A stretch of 64,000 nucleotides of DNA, taken from assembly GCA_963974715.1 (NCBI GenBank), contig CAXBDK010000004.1, forward strand, positions 283,169 through 347,168. Direction: 5' to 3'. The notes beneath the pieces were generated by a model. The model saw only the letters and a list, made by a program, of their open reading frames with translations, had not been told where the DNA came from and ran no database searches. A program made the position numbers and the translations under genes. The DNA comes from Sediminicola sp963974715. Its GTDB lineage: Bacteria > Bacteroidota > Bacteroidia > Flavobacteriales > Flavobacteriaceae. Positions 9,338-17,954 of the stretch are shown piece after piece (position 1 is the stretch's first letter; each line of letters opens with the position of its first letter).

Positions 9338-10192
9338 TTACCCCCCAGCATTTCTTTCGACCTCTTTACTTTTAAAACGAACCAAAAGATTATCGATATC
9401 CTCACTTATCTTGGACTCCACTACCCTGGCGTAAATTTGTGTAGTGGAGAGTTTGGTATGTCCCAGGAGTTTGGAAACCGTTTCAATGGAAACATTATTG
9501 GAGAGCATTACCGTAGTTGCAAAAGTATGTCTGGCCACATGGAAGGTCAGGTTTTTATCAATACCACATGCATTGGCAATTTCCTTTAGATAGGCATTTG
9601 TCTTTTGGTTCGAACTGATGGGCAATAGTCCTTCATTCGGCCCACCCAGATTATACTTTTCCAAAATCGCCCGTGCCTGGGGAATCAAGGGAGCCTTGAC
9701 CGGTTTGTCCGTCTTCTCACGTTTCGTACTTATCCATTGGTTTCCATCGATACCCTTGACAGTATTATCCTTGGTAAGTTCCTTTACATCCACATAGAAC
9801 AGCCCGGTATAACAGGCAAACACAAAGCAATCCCTTATCTTCTCCAAACGTTCATTCTTAAGCTCGTAGCATTCCAAGTGTTGCAATTCCTCTTCATCCA
9901 AGAACGCTCTATCATATTTATTATACTTCAACTGGAACTGATTGAATGGATTCTTTTCCATCCATTCCAATTTTACGGCAAGGTTCAAAATCTTCTTGAA
10001 CCTTTCCAGATGTTTCATGACACAGTTGTTCCCCAGGGAGAGTTTCTTATCCGAGCCTTTGTAATTTCTAAGATAGTGCTCGAATTCCGTGACAAAGGCA
10101 TAGTTCAATTGCTTGAGATAAACATCGCCAACCTTTCTTTCCTTTGATAAAAACCTGTCAAGGTACCGTGCAGTGGTATAGTAGTTTTTCAT
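9338..10192 (-). CDS. Tyrosine recombinase/integrase, core-binding and catalytic part (downstream of a frameshift)
   Basis: This 284-residue piece holds the SAM-like core-binding domain (residues about 1-100) and the catalytic domain. Visible are the beta-strand Lys region STKREKTDKPVKAPLIP, HVARHTFATT (H-x-x-R), LLGHTKLSTTQIYAR (His) and nucleophile Tyr in IYAR. The usual first Arg after TGL is replaced (TGLFYVDV), as is common in Bacteroidetes element integrases such as IntDOT. The normal family reading GTMKNYYTT continues upstream in this frame past the ATG, showing that a 1-nt shift near 10195-10215 broke one gene into two. The product would integrate and excise a mobile element at a tRNA-like site. 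Confidence 0.85.
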   Translation of the reverse strand: MKNYYTTARYLDRFLSKERKVGDVYLKQLNYAFVTEFEHYLRNYKGSDKKLSLGNNCVMKHLERFKKILNLAVKLEWMEKNPFNQFQLKYNKYDRAFLDEEELQHLECYELKNERLEKIRDCFVFACYTGLFYVDVKELTKDNTVKGIDGNQWISTKREKTDKPVKAPLIPQARAILEKYNLGGPNEGLLPISSNQKTNAYLKEIANACGIDKNLTFHVARHTFATTVMLSNNVSIETVSKLLGHTKLSTTQIYARVVESKISEDIDNLLVRFKSKEVERNAGG

Positions 10193-10623
10193 GGTACCAT
10201 ATTTAAGGCAACGGACATCCTTTCATTGTGATATGAGACAAGATTCCTAAGGGTCTTGTTCTTATCGTCCTCACCAAGATAATGTGACTTGATAGCCTCT
10301 GCGGTAATTACCCGGTTCTCTTGCAAAAGTTCTTTATGGCACACCAACAATGCTCCGTACACGCTGTCCATGTAAGAATTCAGTTCCCTGATCGTTTGGG
10401 AACTTCCCTTGACCTGGTTTCTGGCATTGTCCCAATTCTTTGAGGCAACGTTGCGTTTGAGACTGATCTCTGAGCGTTTTCCGTCCACGGTAATACGGAC
10501 ATAAATGGATAATTGATTTGGAACGCTCCTTGGTTTTCTGGTAAAGAAGACTACCGCGAAAGTGTTTTTTGCTTTCATGTTAAAATGACTTTGGCTAAAC
10601 AATAATTGTTCATAGAAAGTCAA
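10189..10623 (-). CDS. Tyrosine recombinase/integrase, N-terminal arm-binding part (upstream of the frameshift)
   Basis: This 144-residue frame encodes the arm-type DNA-binding domain: FFTRKPRSVPNQLSIYVRIT, VDGKRSEISLKRNV and KNWDNARNQVKG, then the start of the SAM-like domain (LRNLVSYHNERM). Family members usually begin at MKAKNTFAVVF, which is Met16 (position 10578). The frame ends in MVP-stop, overlapping by 4 nt the start of the catalytic part, which carries the expected continuation. Together the two pieces give a protein of normal length (about 410 residues). The gene is either a recent pseudogene, a sequencing error or, less likely, a frameshift-expressed gene. Confidence 0.8.
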   Translation of the reverse strand: MTFYEQLLFSQSHFNMKAKNTFAVVFFTRKPRSVPNQLSIYVRITVDGKRSEISLKRNVASKNWDNARNQVKGSSQTIRELNSYMDSVYGALLVCHKELLQENRVITAEAIKSHYLGEDDKNKTLRNLVSYHNERMSVALNMVP

Positions 10624-10674
10624 ATCGTGCCCAAAAGCTCTTTAAAGATAGGACATTTTAAATAAAAGGTTGTA

Positions 10675-10703
10675 CACCGAATTGCACACCTAATTGCACA
10701 CCT
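10675..10703. repeat. Tandem 12-bp repeats AATTGCACACCT upstream of the recombinase
   Basis: Two exact, adjacent copies of AATTGCACACCT occupy 10680-10691 and 10692-10703, preceded by a partial unit ACACCG. They lie 100 nt upstream of the recombinase frame and 100 nt from the tRNA-like remnant. Short tandem repeats in this position are typical of arm-type integrase binding sites. A related unit (AATTACGCACCT) occurs at 54212-54223 beside the second tRNA remnant. The rest of 10624-11087 holds no gene that can be supported. Confidence 0.55.
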
Positions 10704-10802
10704 ACTATTTGGTTTCAAATGATATAAAATAAATGCATAAAACGAAAAAATCACTGAAAATCAATTGATTAACAGTGCTTTTTTTATCTATTGCTAGATT
10801 TG

Positions 10803-10846
10803 TCGGGGTGGCAGGATGCGAATAAGCCCTCCTACCCTTCTGTAAA
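10803..10846 (-). other. Decayed 3' end of a tRNA (tRNA-Pro-like), putative attachment-site remnant
   Basis: Read on the minus strand the segment ends in ATCCTGCCACCCCGACA, which matches the T-arm and acceptor stem of bacterial tRNA-Pro-like genes. Further 5' the similarity fades: the T-stem partner and the anticodon stem are mutated and the 5' half is missing. Tyrosine recombinases often insert at tRNA 3' ends, and a frameshifted one lies 180 nt away, so this looks like an old att site rather than a working tRNA. Confidence 0.5.
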
Positions 10847-11087
10847 CCAATATTTTATATCGAATGCTTTTAAAAAGGACACCGCTAAGGACATCTTCAT
10901 CAGCTTTTTGAGGCTTTCGCACAATAAATATAAGAAATGAATGTCAAATCTCTACAAATAGGTGCAAATTGTATTTATCCACCATTATTTGACTTTGATT
11001 TGTCTTTTGGTCATTTATTACCACAAAGGACTATTATCTTACATGACCATCTTGAATTTGCTTCTTAGTCTTCAGTATATTCTTGTT

Positions 11088-13691
11088 TTATCCATTTATT
11101 TGGTTCAAGATGGTAACATCATCGATCTTATCATCAGAGGCAAGTAAGAATGCTTTGCTCAAGACCAAGGAAAGCCCCCTATCCCCTTCAAAAGGCAAAA
11201 ATATATTATCCATATTTTTGTCCTTTCCTCGTGCCGGAACGATACATAGATACTGGTCATTGGGTTCCATCAAGATGTTTGTGCTCCCTAGATGGATTTT
11301 ATAAACCCTTTTTGTTCCTTTTACTTTAAGGAATTTACCTTCGATGGAAGCAACCTTCTTGATTTTTAATCTCGGCAAGAGTTTTTCAAGAATTTCCTTT
11401 CTTGTTTTGGCCATTTCGGTTAGATCGCCAAAGGAATAACTGCTCCAATAATCCCTATATTGGGGAAGTCCGCCATTATCTCGCCATTCCGGATCGTTGC
11501 CTACGCTGGCCACGCCAACAAAAAGGTCCACATCGCGCATGATTTCTGAAAACACAATTTTCGGAATCTCAGTAAGCTCCACTATCATCTCGTTCCCATC
11601 CACAAATCGAACTTGATCGGTAGCGACATAATTCCAGATACCGGCCTCGTTAAATGCGTCTTCTGAATGAATTTCATTGATCCAGTACTGGGCTTCCAAA
11701 TTATGCTCTTTGAGCGGGATCCTTGCCACTTCCCCTTCCCTTCCGTCGTCGTACGCTCCGAGCAAAGAATATCGCCATCCCCTTATGCCCGTTAGTGCAT
11801 TGAACTGATGTTGCTTTAAAAGGTGGCCGGCCATTCTATTACTATAGCCCTTGGTCTTTACCTCGGCATCGGTCAGAATATAAACCTCCCTATGAACCTG
11901 TTTAAGGGATTGTTTTATTTGGAGTTCCTCCAATTTGTTTCTCCAGGCCAATACCTCCTCCATTTTTGAATTGATCGGATGCCAGAGCCTCACCCGGGCC
12001 CCATCTGTGATCCAATTCAACTCATTGCCATCAATGTCTTTCCATTTTGTCCCATCTCGAAAAGCGGCCACAAATTTTTGGCCATTTTCAAACTCCCATA
12101 CAAGATTTTTGGCCACAAAACTTATCAATCCATGGTTCAAGTAAAATTTTAGGAAATTTTCATATGACCAAATCCTATCATATAAATAAGAACGATCAAT
12201 TCTATCCCTTTGGGCGGTGAGGTACTTTTTGATCTGGGCAGCTTCGTCCTTGGCACGTTTTAGGGACAGTTTGTGTTTTGCGGAATTATTTATAAATGCC
12301 GGGACAGTCTTTTGTGCCGTACCATCGGGCTTTATCCAGGTTAAAACAACTTTCCCCAGACCCTCTATTCCCAGTTCCAAAGAGTAATCGTCAAAACCAT
12401 ACTTTTTAGATCCATCTTCCAGCCCAAAAGTGGGAATGGACAATTCTTCTATTTCAGCAGCCGAAATACCTAATTTTTCAGAAGCGGTCTCAATATACTT
12501 TTCAATGAGCTTTTTGGTGTTGTTTTGCTTGATCTGCAACCTTAATCTGGATAAATGGCTGATACCTTCTAGGCCTTTTGTGTTTCCAAGGGTATAAATA
12601 CAGGCATTTCCCAACCCAGCCGCTGCTGGCCCAACTCCCGGAATTTTCTTGAACGACCTCTCGGTGAGTTTGGCAACAAGGTTCAATGTTTTGGAATCAT
12701 GAAATTTTGATAAGCTCCAAACAAGCCCCTTTAAGAATACTAGATTTTTTTGATCCAAGAAAATGTAACTGCTATACACATATTCCTGCCCGTTATAGGA
12801 TTGCCGGTGCTGCGTTTCCAACTCCTTCAAGGAATTCACAAAATCCAACCAATCATAAACGGTATCCTTGTACTTTTTTAATCCAATGGAATCTATTATT
12901 GCCCCTGTACTTTTCAAATAATTGGCCGAGGGTTTTGCGCCATTTGCTTTCATAAAAATATGGAACAATGAATACCAATAATCCCTTTGAATTTGATCGA
13001 ATTCCATAATCTGGCTATTGACCAGTTCCGATAAACGGTCGTCAGGTAATTGATAAGGAGCTATTTTGCCCTCATTGTTTTCACTTTCGAAAACTATTTT
13101 TTCGATTTTGACCCTGACTTTTTCCAGATCGGACCCCCACTGATATCGATTTGCTTTGAACTGGGGCCATCCCAGAACTTTTATCAATTGGTTTTTCAGT
13201 ACATCAGAAAGTCCGCGCTCCTTTATAGCCCGTTCCACTTGCTGGATGGTAAACCCTATGGGCCAATCCCGGAACCATCTTCCAGCCTTATCATCGGATT
13301 TTTTATAATCTTCCAAAAGACGGATAATCTCATCATCTGAAAGCTCTAGATTACTTCGCATCAATAAGCTGAACAGTTCCGGAAAAATGTAGTTTTTGCG
13401 AGATATTTCTTCCCTTCCCTTAAAGGCACCCGATTTTCGGGATTGCACGGCATAACCGTTAATATGTGGGATAAGATAAAAAAGTAGTTTTTTCTTGGTT
13501 TCGAGATTTTTTGCCTTTAAAGTCTTATAGGTTTCCAGTGCACTAAAAGTGACAGTTTGCCAATGATTGCGCTCATTTCCAGCATATGCTTCTTTTATAA
13601 GATTTTCCAGTATACCGTTAAAGTATTCATCCTCTTGGACACTTGTTTCTTTCTTTCCAAAAATATTGGACAACGTATTTTTAATTCCCAT
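11088..13691 (-). CDS. DUF4132 protein with C-terminal DUF7737-like domain (MolR-related)
   Basis: This 867-residue cytoplasmic protein has a helical N-terminal half (residues about 1-430). A DUF4132 core follows (about 450-720), with the LKRAKDEAAQIKKYLTAQRD helix, LWHPI, LTDAEVKTKGYSNRMAGHLL and LTGIRGWRYSLLGAYDDG. The C-terminal block (about 760-867) contains YKIHLGSTNILMEPNDQYLC and FLPFEGDRGLSLVLSKAFLLA, typical of DUF7737. E. coli MolR and YehI carry DUF4132, but the biochemical role of the family is not established. The gene lies 12 nt after a small ubiquitin-like gene in the same operon and next to an integrase and att-like repeats, suggesting mobile cargo. A role in defence or stress is inference. 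Confidence 0.8.
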   Translation of the reverse strand: MGIKNTLSNIFGKKETSVQEDEYFNGILENLIKEAYAGNERNHWQTVTFSALETYKTLKAKNLETKKKLLFYLIPHINGYAVQSRKSGAFKGREEISRKNYIFPELFSLLMRSNLELSDDEIIRLLEDYKKSDDKAGRWFRDWPIGFTIQQVERAIKERGLSDVLKNQLIKVLGWPQFKANRYQWGSDLEKVRVKIEKIVFESENNEGKIAPYQLPDDRLSELVNSQIMEFDQIQRDYWYSLFHIFMKANGAKPSANYLKSTGAIIDSIGLKKYKDTVYDWLDFVNSLKELETQHRQSYNGQEYVYSSYIFLDQKNLVFLKGLVWSLSKFHDSKTLNLVAKLTERSFKKIPGVGPAAAGLGNACIYTLGNTKGLEGISHLSRLRLQIKQNNTKKLIEKYIETASEKLGISAAEIEELSIPTFGLEDGSKKYGFDDYSLELGIEGLGKVVLTWIKPDGTAQKTVPAFINNSAKHKLSLKRAKDEAAQIKKYLTAQRDRIDRSYLYDRIWSYENFLKFYLNHGLISFVAKNLVWEFENGQKFVAAFRDGTKWKDIDGNELNWITDGARVRLWHPINSKMEEVLAWRNKLEELQIKQSLKQVHREVYILTDAEVKTKGYSNRMAGHLLKQHQFNALTGIRGWRYSLLGAYDDGREGEVARIPLKEHNLEAQYWINEIHSEDAFNEAGIWNYVATDQVRFVDGNEMIVELTEIPKIVFSEIMRDVDLFVGVASVGNDPEWRDNGGLPQYRDYWSSYSFGDLTEMAKTRKEILEKLLPRLKIKKVASIEGKFLKVKGTKRVYKIHLGSTNILMEPNDQYLCIVPARGKDKNMDNIFLPFEGDRGLSLVLSKAFLLASDDKIDDVTILNQING

Positions 13692-13703
13692 GTTAAAAAT
13701 GTG

Positions 13704-14096
13704 TTAGCCGCCAACCAGTTGCGTAAGTTTGATAAAGTTGATTTCCGAAGCCTTGCTCACAAGGACCTCTTGGTCCAGATCTTCTGCTTGTCTATCGTCT
13801 ATTAAAATAAAATAACCGTTTTTCTGAAAGGCATCGAGCGCCGTAAATATTTGTTTTTCAGCATCAATTTTCTTTTCCCTATTCCTCATACGAAAGCCGT
13901 TTAAAGTCTTCTCCGCCTCGGTAGGACGAACAAGTCCATTGAAATATTCCGGGAGTTTGTCGTTATACGCTTTCACTTCAGATTCAACTCGGGCAGCGAT
14001 GAGTTCTTTTACGGTTGTCCGTTCATTGGCAATCTCTATTTCCAATTTATTAAGAATGTCGCCTGAAAAGGTCGCATCCTTCACTGTTAGTACCAT
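13704..14096 (-). CDS. Small beta-grasp (ubiquitin-like) protein ending in Gly-Gly
   Basis: This 130-residue protein was not recognised as a named family. The N-terminus (MVLTVKDATFSGDILNKLEI, then TTVKELIAARVESEV) reads as a beta-hairpin followed by a helix with the TVxEL pattern of beta-grasp domains. The C-terminus carries FILIDDRQAEDLDQEVLV and a last strand NFIKLTQLVGG with a terminal di-glycine, like ThiS, MoaD, Urm1 and ubiquitin. A helical insert of about 55 residues lies between. Exposed C-terminal Gly-Gly is the chemical handle for E1-type adenylation and transfer. No E1, E2 or JAB peptidase gene lies in the window. It is co-transcribed with the DUF4132 gene (12-nt gap). The fold call is by eye from pattern and could be wrong. 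Confidence 0.65.
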   Translation of the reverse strand: MVLTVKDATFSGDILNKLEIEIANERTTVKELIAARVESEVKAYNDKLPEYFNGLVRPTEAEKTLNGFRMRNREKKIDAEKQIFTALDAFQKNGYFILIDDRQAEDLDQEVLVSKASEINFIKLTQLVGG

Positions 14097-14227
14097 GCTT
14101 TATTTTTTTTAACTTATTCATTTTTTTTCCCTTAAAAGACAAATATGCTCAAGAAGGTTCTTGGCCTGTTTTTTGGTTTTGCCTATAATTCGATTATAAA
14201 AAAATCCATTTGAATTTTTCCATAACC

Positions 14228-14866
14228 CTAGGCCAATCGGAAGGTAATGGGCATTGTATAATGGACCATTACTTTTTTTCCGTCTTTTTCATAGGGGTCC
14301 AATTTTTTTAAGGAATCCATTATTCTGAAGCATTCTGTATCCAGGGAAATATGGACTCCCTCCAATATTCTTAAATTGCCGATGTCTCCATTTTCATCAA
14401 TAGTAAACTGCACGGTTACCTTTCCTTGGATTCGTTCTTCTTGGGCCATTTCGGGGTATCTAAATTGGTTGACGATATGACGTTGTATTTTTTGGGTGTT
14501 GGGATCCGATTCGATAGTGATACCCAATTCGCTGAATCTAATCGCTTTTTCCGGCATGTATTCCCCGTATTTGAGCGCGAAATTGTAGTCAGTTGTCATT
14601 TCAACTTTCCCCTTTTTGTCATATTTGGTCCAGCTACCATATGGTTGTTCCCCCAAATAGGACTTGGTCCATATTTTTTGCTGGTCCTTTGTGCGAGAAA
14701 AAACATGGCCAGTTATGCTATCATTGATCTTTGTAATTTTCAACATATAAGGTCCGTTTTCAACCTCCACCTTGCCATATTTATCCTTGTAATAGGTTGT
14801 TCCGCTGTTGGTCTGAGCCCAGATCAGGTTTGAAAAAAATAAAAGTATTATTAAAGTTCTTTTCAT
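14228..14866 (-). CDS. Secreted TonB C-terminal-domain protein
   Basis: This 212-residue protein has a signal peptide (MKRTLIILLFFSNLIWAQ). A central region contains MORN-like turns (GEQPYGSWTKYDKKGKVEMT). The C-terminal TonB-like domain spans about 120-212: FRYPEMAQEERIQGKVTVQF, TIDENGDIGNLRILEGV and VHYTMPITFRL. It lacks the N-terminal transmembrane anchor and proline-rich spacer of true TonB, so it is one of the periplasmic TonB-C proteins abundant in Bacteroidetes rather than an energy transducer. Substrate or partner is unknown. It lies 131 nt upstream of the ubiquitin-like gene, same strand. Confidence 0.75.
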   Translation of the reverse strand: MKRTLIILLFFSNLIWAQTNSGTTYYKDKYGKVEVENGPYMLKITKINDSITGHVFSRTKDQQKIWTKSYLGEQPYGSWTKYDKKGKVEMTTDYNFALKYGEYMPEKAIRFSELGITIESDPNTQKIQRHIVNQFRYPEMAQEERIQGKVTVQFTIDENGDIGNLRILEGVHISLDTECFRIMDSLKKLDPYEKDGKKVMVHYTMPITFRLA

Positions 14867-14907
14867 TTGAGTGGATTTAAATTATAGAAACCATTTTATA
14901 GTTACTT

Positions 14908-15375
14908 CTATTCAGGATTTAGTAGTTCGGTAAGCTCGTGGTCAACGTCTTTCAACATTTTATCCCTATACCATTCTACTGGTTCAAGTTGTTTTTTTAG
15001 GGTATCAGAATTTAGTTGATCATATTCCGTTTGGATCGGACAATTATGAAGCTCACTTTCATAGCCGATTGCCAGTCGAATCGAAAGAAACGGTCTTTTA
15101 ATTTCTTCTTCTTGTTCAAGATATAATTGTCTCAATTTTCGACTTGCCAAAACAAGCTCGACCTTACCGGATTTAATTTTTTTCAGTAGTTCAATTGTGC
15201 GCCATTTTTCAAATTCTTTCCAGTCAAAATGCTTCTTGACCATTGATTTTATATAATCCTTGAATTCCCTACTTTCAAAATTAAAAGAGAGTAAATCATT
15301 GTAATGGTCTTTTTGAAATATAGTTTCAAGTTCTTTGTGTTCATAAATCTGGATAAGCCGGGTAAACTGACCCAC
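14908..15375 (-). pseudogene. Unidentified gene, 5' end cut off by the IS21-family insertion
   Basis: The 155-codon frame begins inside the terminal repeat of the IS21-type element: the first residues (MGQFTRL) are encoded by the IS end, so the native N-terminus is missing. The remaining protein is charged and helical (FEKWRTIELLKKIKSGKVEL, RKLRQLYLEQEEEI) and soluble; no family was recognised. Beyond the other end of the IS, an ATG at 17933 opens a 13-codon minus-strand frame (MKFKLVCIHLLGN) up to the IS end, which could be the lost start. That joining is inference. Confidence 0.5.
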
Positions 15376-15440
15376 CTTCGCCGGATGAAACTGACCATGG
15401 CAAATGGACTGCCCAGATTTGATCTATCCTTGGGTTAAAC

Positions 15441-16178
15441 TTAGTTTTTATTTTTCAATTTTCTTCTCATTGATTCTCCTTTTATATCTATTCTGTGGGC
15501 TGTATGCACCAAACGGTCGAGGATGGCATCGGCCAGTGTTTTCTCCCCGATAATGTCGTGCCACTTTGATACGGGCAATTGTGATGCTATTATAGTGGAT
15601 TTTTTGCCGTGCCTGTCCTCGATGATCTCCATAAGTGCATGCCTATTGATGTTGTCCAATGGTTTAAGGCCGAAGTCATCCAAGATGAGCAAGTCCTGTT
15701 TTTCAAGTTTGTTTATCTGTTTTGGATAGGAACCGTCTGCCTTTGATGTCTTGAGCAGGGTAAAGAGCTTCGCAGTATTGAAGTACATCGTTTTTGACCC
15801 CATGGAACAGGCCTGGTGGCCGATGGCCGATGCCAGGTAACTTTTGCCCACGCCGGTACTACCGGTAATAAGTATGTTCTCCCTTTTTTGGATGAACCCG
15901 CAGGAACCTAGCCGCCGGACCAGGTTCTTGTCCAGTTGGCGCGACGGTCGGTAGTCTATAGCTTCCATGACGGCCGTATACCTGAACCTTGCGGACTTGG
16001 TCAATCGCTCTATCCTACGGTTGTGACGGTCGTCCCATTCGCTCTGGACGAGATAGGCGATCAGTTCATCGTTGGTGTAACCGGTGGACGGACCGCCGGT
16101 TTCCATTGTTGTGGTGAAGGCCCTGTGCATTCCATAGAGCCTCATTTCTTTCATCGATTGCATTGTTTTTTCGTTCAT
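15441..16178 (-). CDS. istB: IstB-like AAA+ ATP-binding protein of IS21 element
   Basis: This 245-residue helper ATPase has an N-terminal helical domain and an AAA+ core: Walker A GSTGVGKSYLAS (residues about 106-117), Walker B LLILDDFGLKPL, sensor region TIIASQLPVSKWHDIIGE and the DAILDRLVHTAHRI block typical of IstB. IstB selects target DNA and activates the IstA transposase. It lies 24 nt downstream of istA on the same strand. Length and motifs look intact. Confidence 0.93.
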   Translation of the reverse strand: MNEKTMQSMKEMRLYGMHRAFTTTMETGGPSTGYTNDELIAYLVQSEWDDRHNRRIERLTKSARFRYTAVMEAIDYRPSRQLDKNLVRRLGSCGFIQKRENILITGSTGVGKSYLASAIGHQACSMGSKTMYFNTAKLFTLLKTSKADGSYPKQINKLEKQDLLILDDFGLKPLDNINRHALMEIIEDRHGKKSTIIASQLPVSKWHDIIGEKTLADAILDRLVHTAHRIDIKGESMRRKLKNKN

Positions 16179-16202
16179 ATGTTCTGTTTTTAAGTATTGT
16201 TC

Positions 16203-17771
16203 CTATTCGTAGTATTTTCCTCCCCTTATGTTGTTGTGCTCGGGCATTTCCATGTCCCCGTCGATACCTTCATCGATCTGGTCCCACCCCTTTTTCAGGA
16301 TGCGCTCGACCATATTGTAATTGTACGCACCATATTCCGCGGCACGCCTACAGGCACCGTCAAGACGTTCCCTTCCGTACTTTTTGGCAAGGTGGAGCAC
16401 GCCCAGACAGGACTTATAGGATTGTTCCGGGTGTTGCTTCTTCTCCAGGATGGCAATGATGTACCCTTTACAGTGTCCGCCGATATCGCTTGCCCAATCG
16501 ATGAACTTTTCACTGCTCCACTCGCTTATGAAACGATGGTGCGAGGGCATATGGTCGGCCAAGGTGGTATAGCCGTATTTCTTCCTGTTCCTTGTATGTA
16601 CGGCGAACCTTTCGTGCTTATGGTAGATCTCGACGATACTGTCGGTATAGACCAGCTTGACCTGTTTGCCTATATGCCTGTAGGGCACGCTGTAATAATG
16701 CTTGTCCTTCCCAAAATAAACATGGCTGTTCTTGTGTACGGTGGCCTGGGCATAGCGTTTTACCTCATAGCGTTTCGCCGGTAACGGCATCAGTTCGCCC
16801 TTCTCGATCTCCATAAAAAGCGAACACCTGGAATATTCCCTTCCCCTGAACGACATTGCGTTGTGTTTTTCCAACAGTTCCCTTATCGCGATGTTGATAT
16901 CGGTCATGCTATGGAAGACCTGGTTCCGTAAAGGGGCGAACACCCTGGTGTAGATTATCTTCACGGCGTTCTCCACTATGGCCTTGTCCCTTGGCCTATA
17001 GGTACGTGTGGGCAGTACTGCCGTTTCGTAGTGTTCGGCAAAGTCGGCGAACACCTCGTTGACCTTGGGCTCGTAACGGCTGCTCTTGGTAACCGCCGAC
17101 TTAAGGTTGTCCGGCACCAAGGCCTTTGGTACGCCGCCGTAGAACCATAGTGCGTTCTCGGTGCAGCGGATGAAGTCCTCCAGTTTTTGGCTTGCACAGG
17201 CCTCTACATAAGTGTATTGGCTGCTACCGAGTATACACACGAACACCTCCAGTTCCTTCAGTTCACCGGTGTCCCTGTCAACAATATGGAGTTTCTTTCC
17301 CGTGAAGTCTATAAAGAGCTTGTCGCCGGCCTTGTGCTCCATGTGCATTACCGGAGAGGTCTCCTTGCGCCATTCGGCGTACCAATACTTGAACTGTGAG
17401 AGCTTGAAGCCATCGGGGTGCTTGGCATAATATTCTTCCCATAACAATTGTCTGGTCACCCCGGTCTTGCGAAGCTCTTTGTCAAAATAGGGAAAGTACT
17501 GCCTTAAGGTCAGCAAACGTTGGCTCTTGCGCTTTTGCCCGTCCTTAAAAAGGTTGTGGAGTTCCTCTAGGGTCATCTTCTCCACTTCGTAGGCGGTAAA
17601 ACGGTACCGCCTGAAGAATTCGATGTACTTCCTGACCGTGACACGGGATATGCCCAATTGTTGGCTTATCCCACGCTTGCTCGTACCGGAGGTGTACAGT
17701 TTGTAAATCAGTTTTGTTTTTCGCATGTCTATCTGCTTGTTCGCCATGGTGCTTTTTAACAAAAAAAGCAC
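16203..17771 (-). CDS. istA: IstA transposase of IS21 element
   Basis: This 522-residue DDE transposase has an N-terminal helix-turn-helix (RGISQQLGISRVTVRKYI, about 33-50). The RNase-H-like core carries Asp155 in LFIDFTGKK, a second Asp in GGVPKALVPDNLKSAV and the Glu in YRPRDKAIVENAVKIIYTRV. The start at 17771 may be too early: MANKQIDMRKTK (Met9, position 17747) is the usual type of IstA N-terminus. The gene looks intact, so the element could still be active. Confidence 0.93.
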   Translation of the reverse strand: MLFLLKSTMANKQIDMRKTKLIYKLYTSGTSKRGISQQLGISRVTVRKYIEFFRRYRFTAYEVEKMTLEELHNLFKDGQKRKSQRLLTLRQYFPYFDKELRKTGVTRQLLWEEYYAKHPDGFKLSQFKYWYAEWRKETSPVMHMEHKAGDKLFIDFTGKKLHIVDRDTGELKELEVFVCILGSSQYTYVEACASQKLEDFIRCTENALWFYGGVPKALVPDNLKSAVTKSSRYEPKVNEVFADFAEHYETAVLPTRTYRPRDKAIVENAVKIIYTRVFAPLRNQVFHSMTDINIAIRELLEKHNAMSFRGREYSRCSLFMEIEKGELMPLPAKRYEVKRYAQATVHKNSHVYFGKDKHYYSVPYRHIGKQVKLVYTDSIVEIYHKHERFAVHTRNRKKYGYTTLADHMPSHHRFISEWSSEKFIDWASDIGGHCKGYIIAILEKKQHPEQSYKSCLGVLHLAKKYGRERLDGACRRAAEYGAYNYNMVERILKKGWDQIDEGIDGDMEMPEHNNIRGGKYYE

Positions 17772-17954
17772 TTAGACTTTTTACAGATAGATCTAATCTA
17801 AAGGTGGGTCACTTTGGCCCGGCGGGGGTGGGTCACTTTCGTCCGGCCAGCTATGGTCACTTTAACCCGGCGAGGGTGGTATACTATGTCCGGCGTTTCC
17901 AAGCAAATGGATACAAACTAGCTTAAATTTCATAAATTCTAGAATTCCTATAAT

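Larger units (their letters stand above)
15356..17895 (-). mobile_element. IS21-family insertion sequence (istA-istB)
   Basis: The element holds an IstA/IstB pair flanked by imperfect terminal inverted repeats. The left end from GCCGG at 15357 and the right end from GCCGG (minus strand) at 17894 agree at 33 of 45 positions, ending in GACCAT[GA]GC. Several further copies of the internal unit (GGTGGGTCACTTT, CCGGC) lie at 17806-17880, as is usual for the multiple terminal repeats of IS21 elements. No target duplication could be recognised, so the outer limits are approximate to a few bases. It interrupts the gene at 14908-15375. Confidence 0.8.

Noticed and set aside
10803..10846. Functional tRNA gene
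   Set aside because: Only the acceptor and part of the T-arm are recognisable; the 5' half and the anticodon stem cannot be formed.
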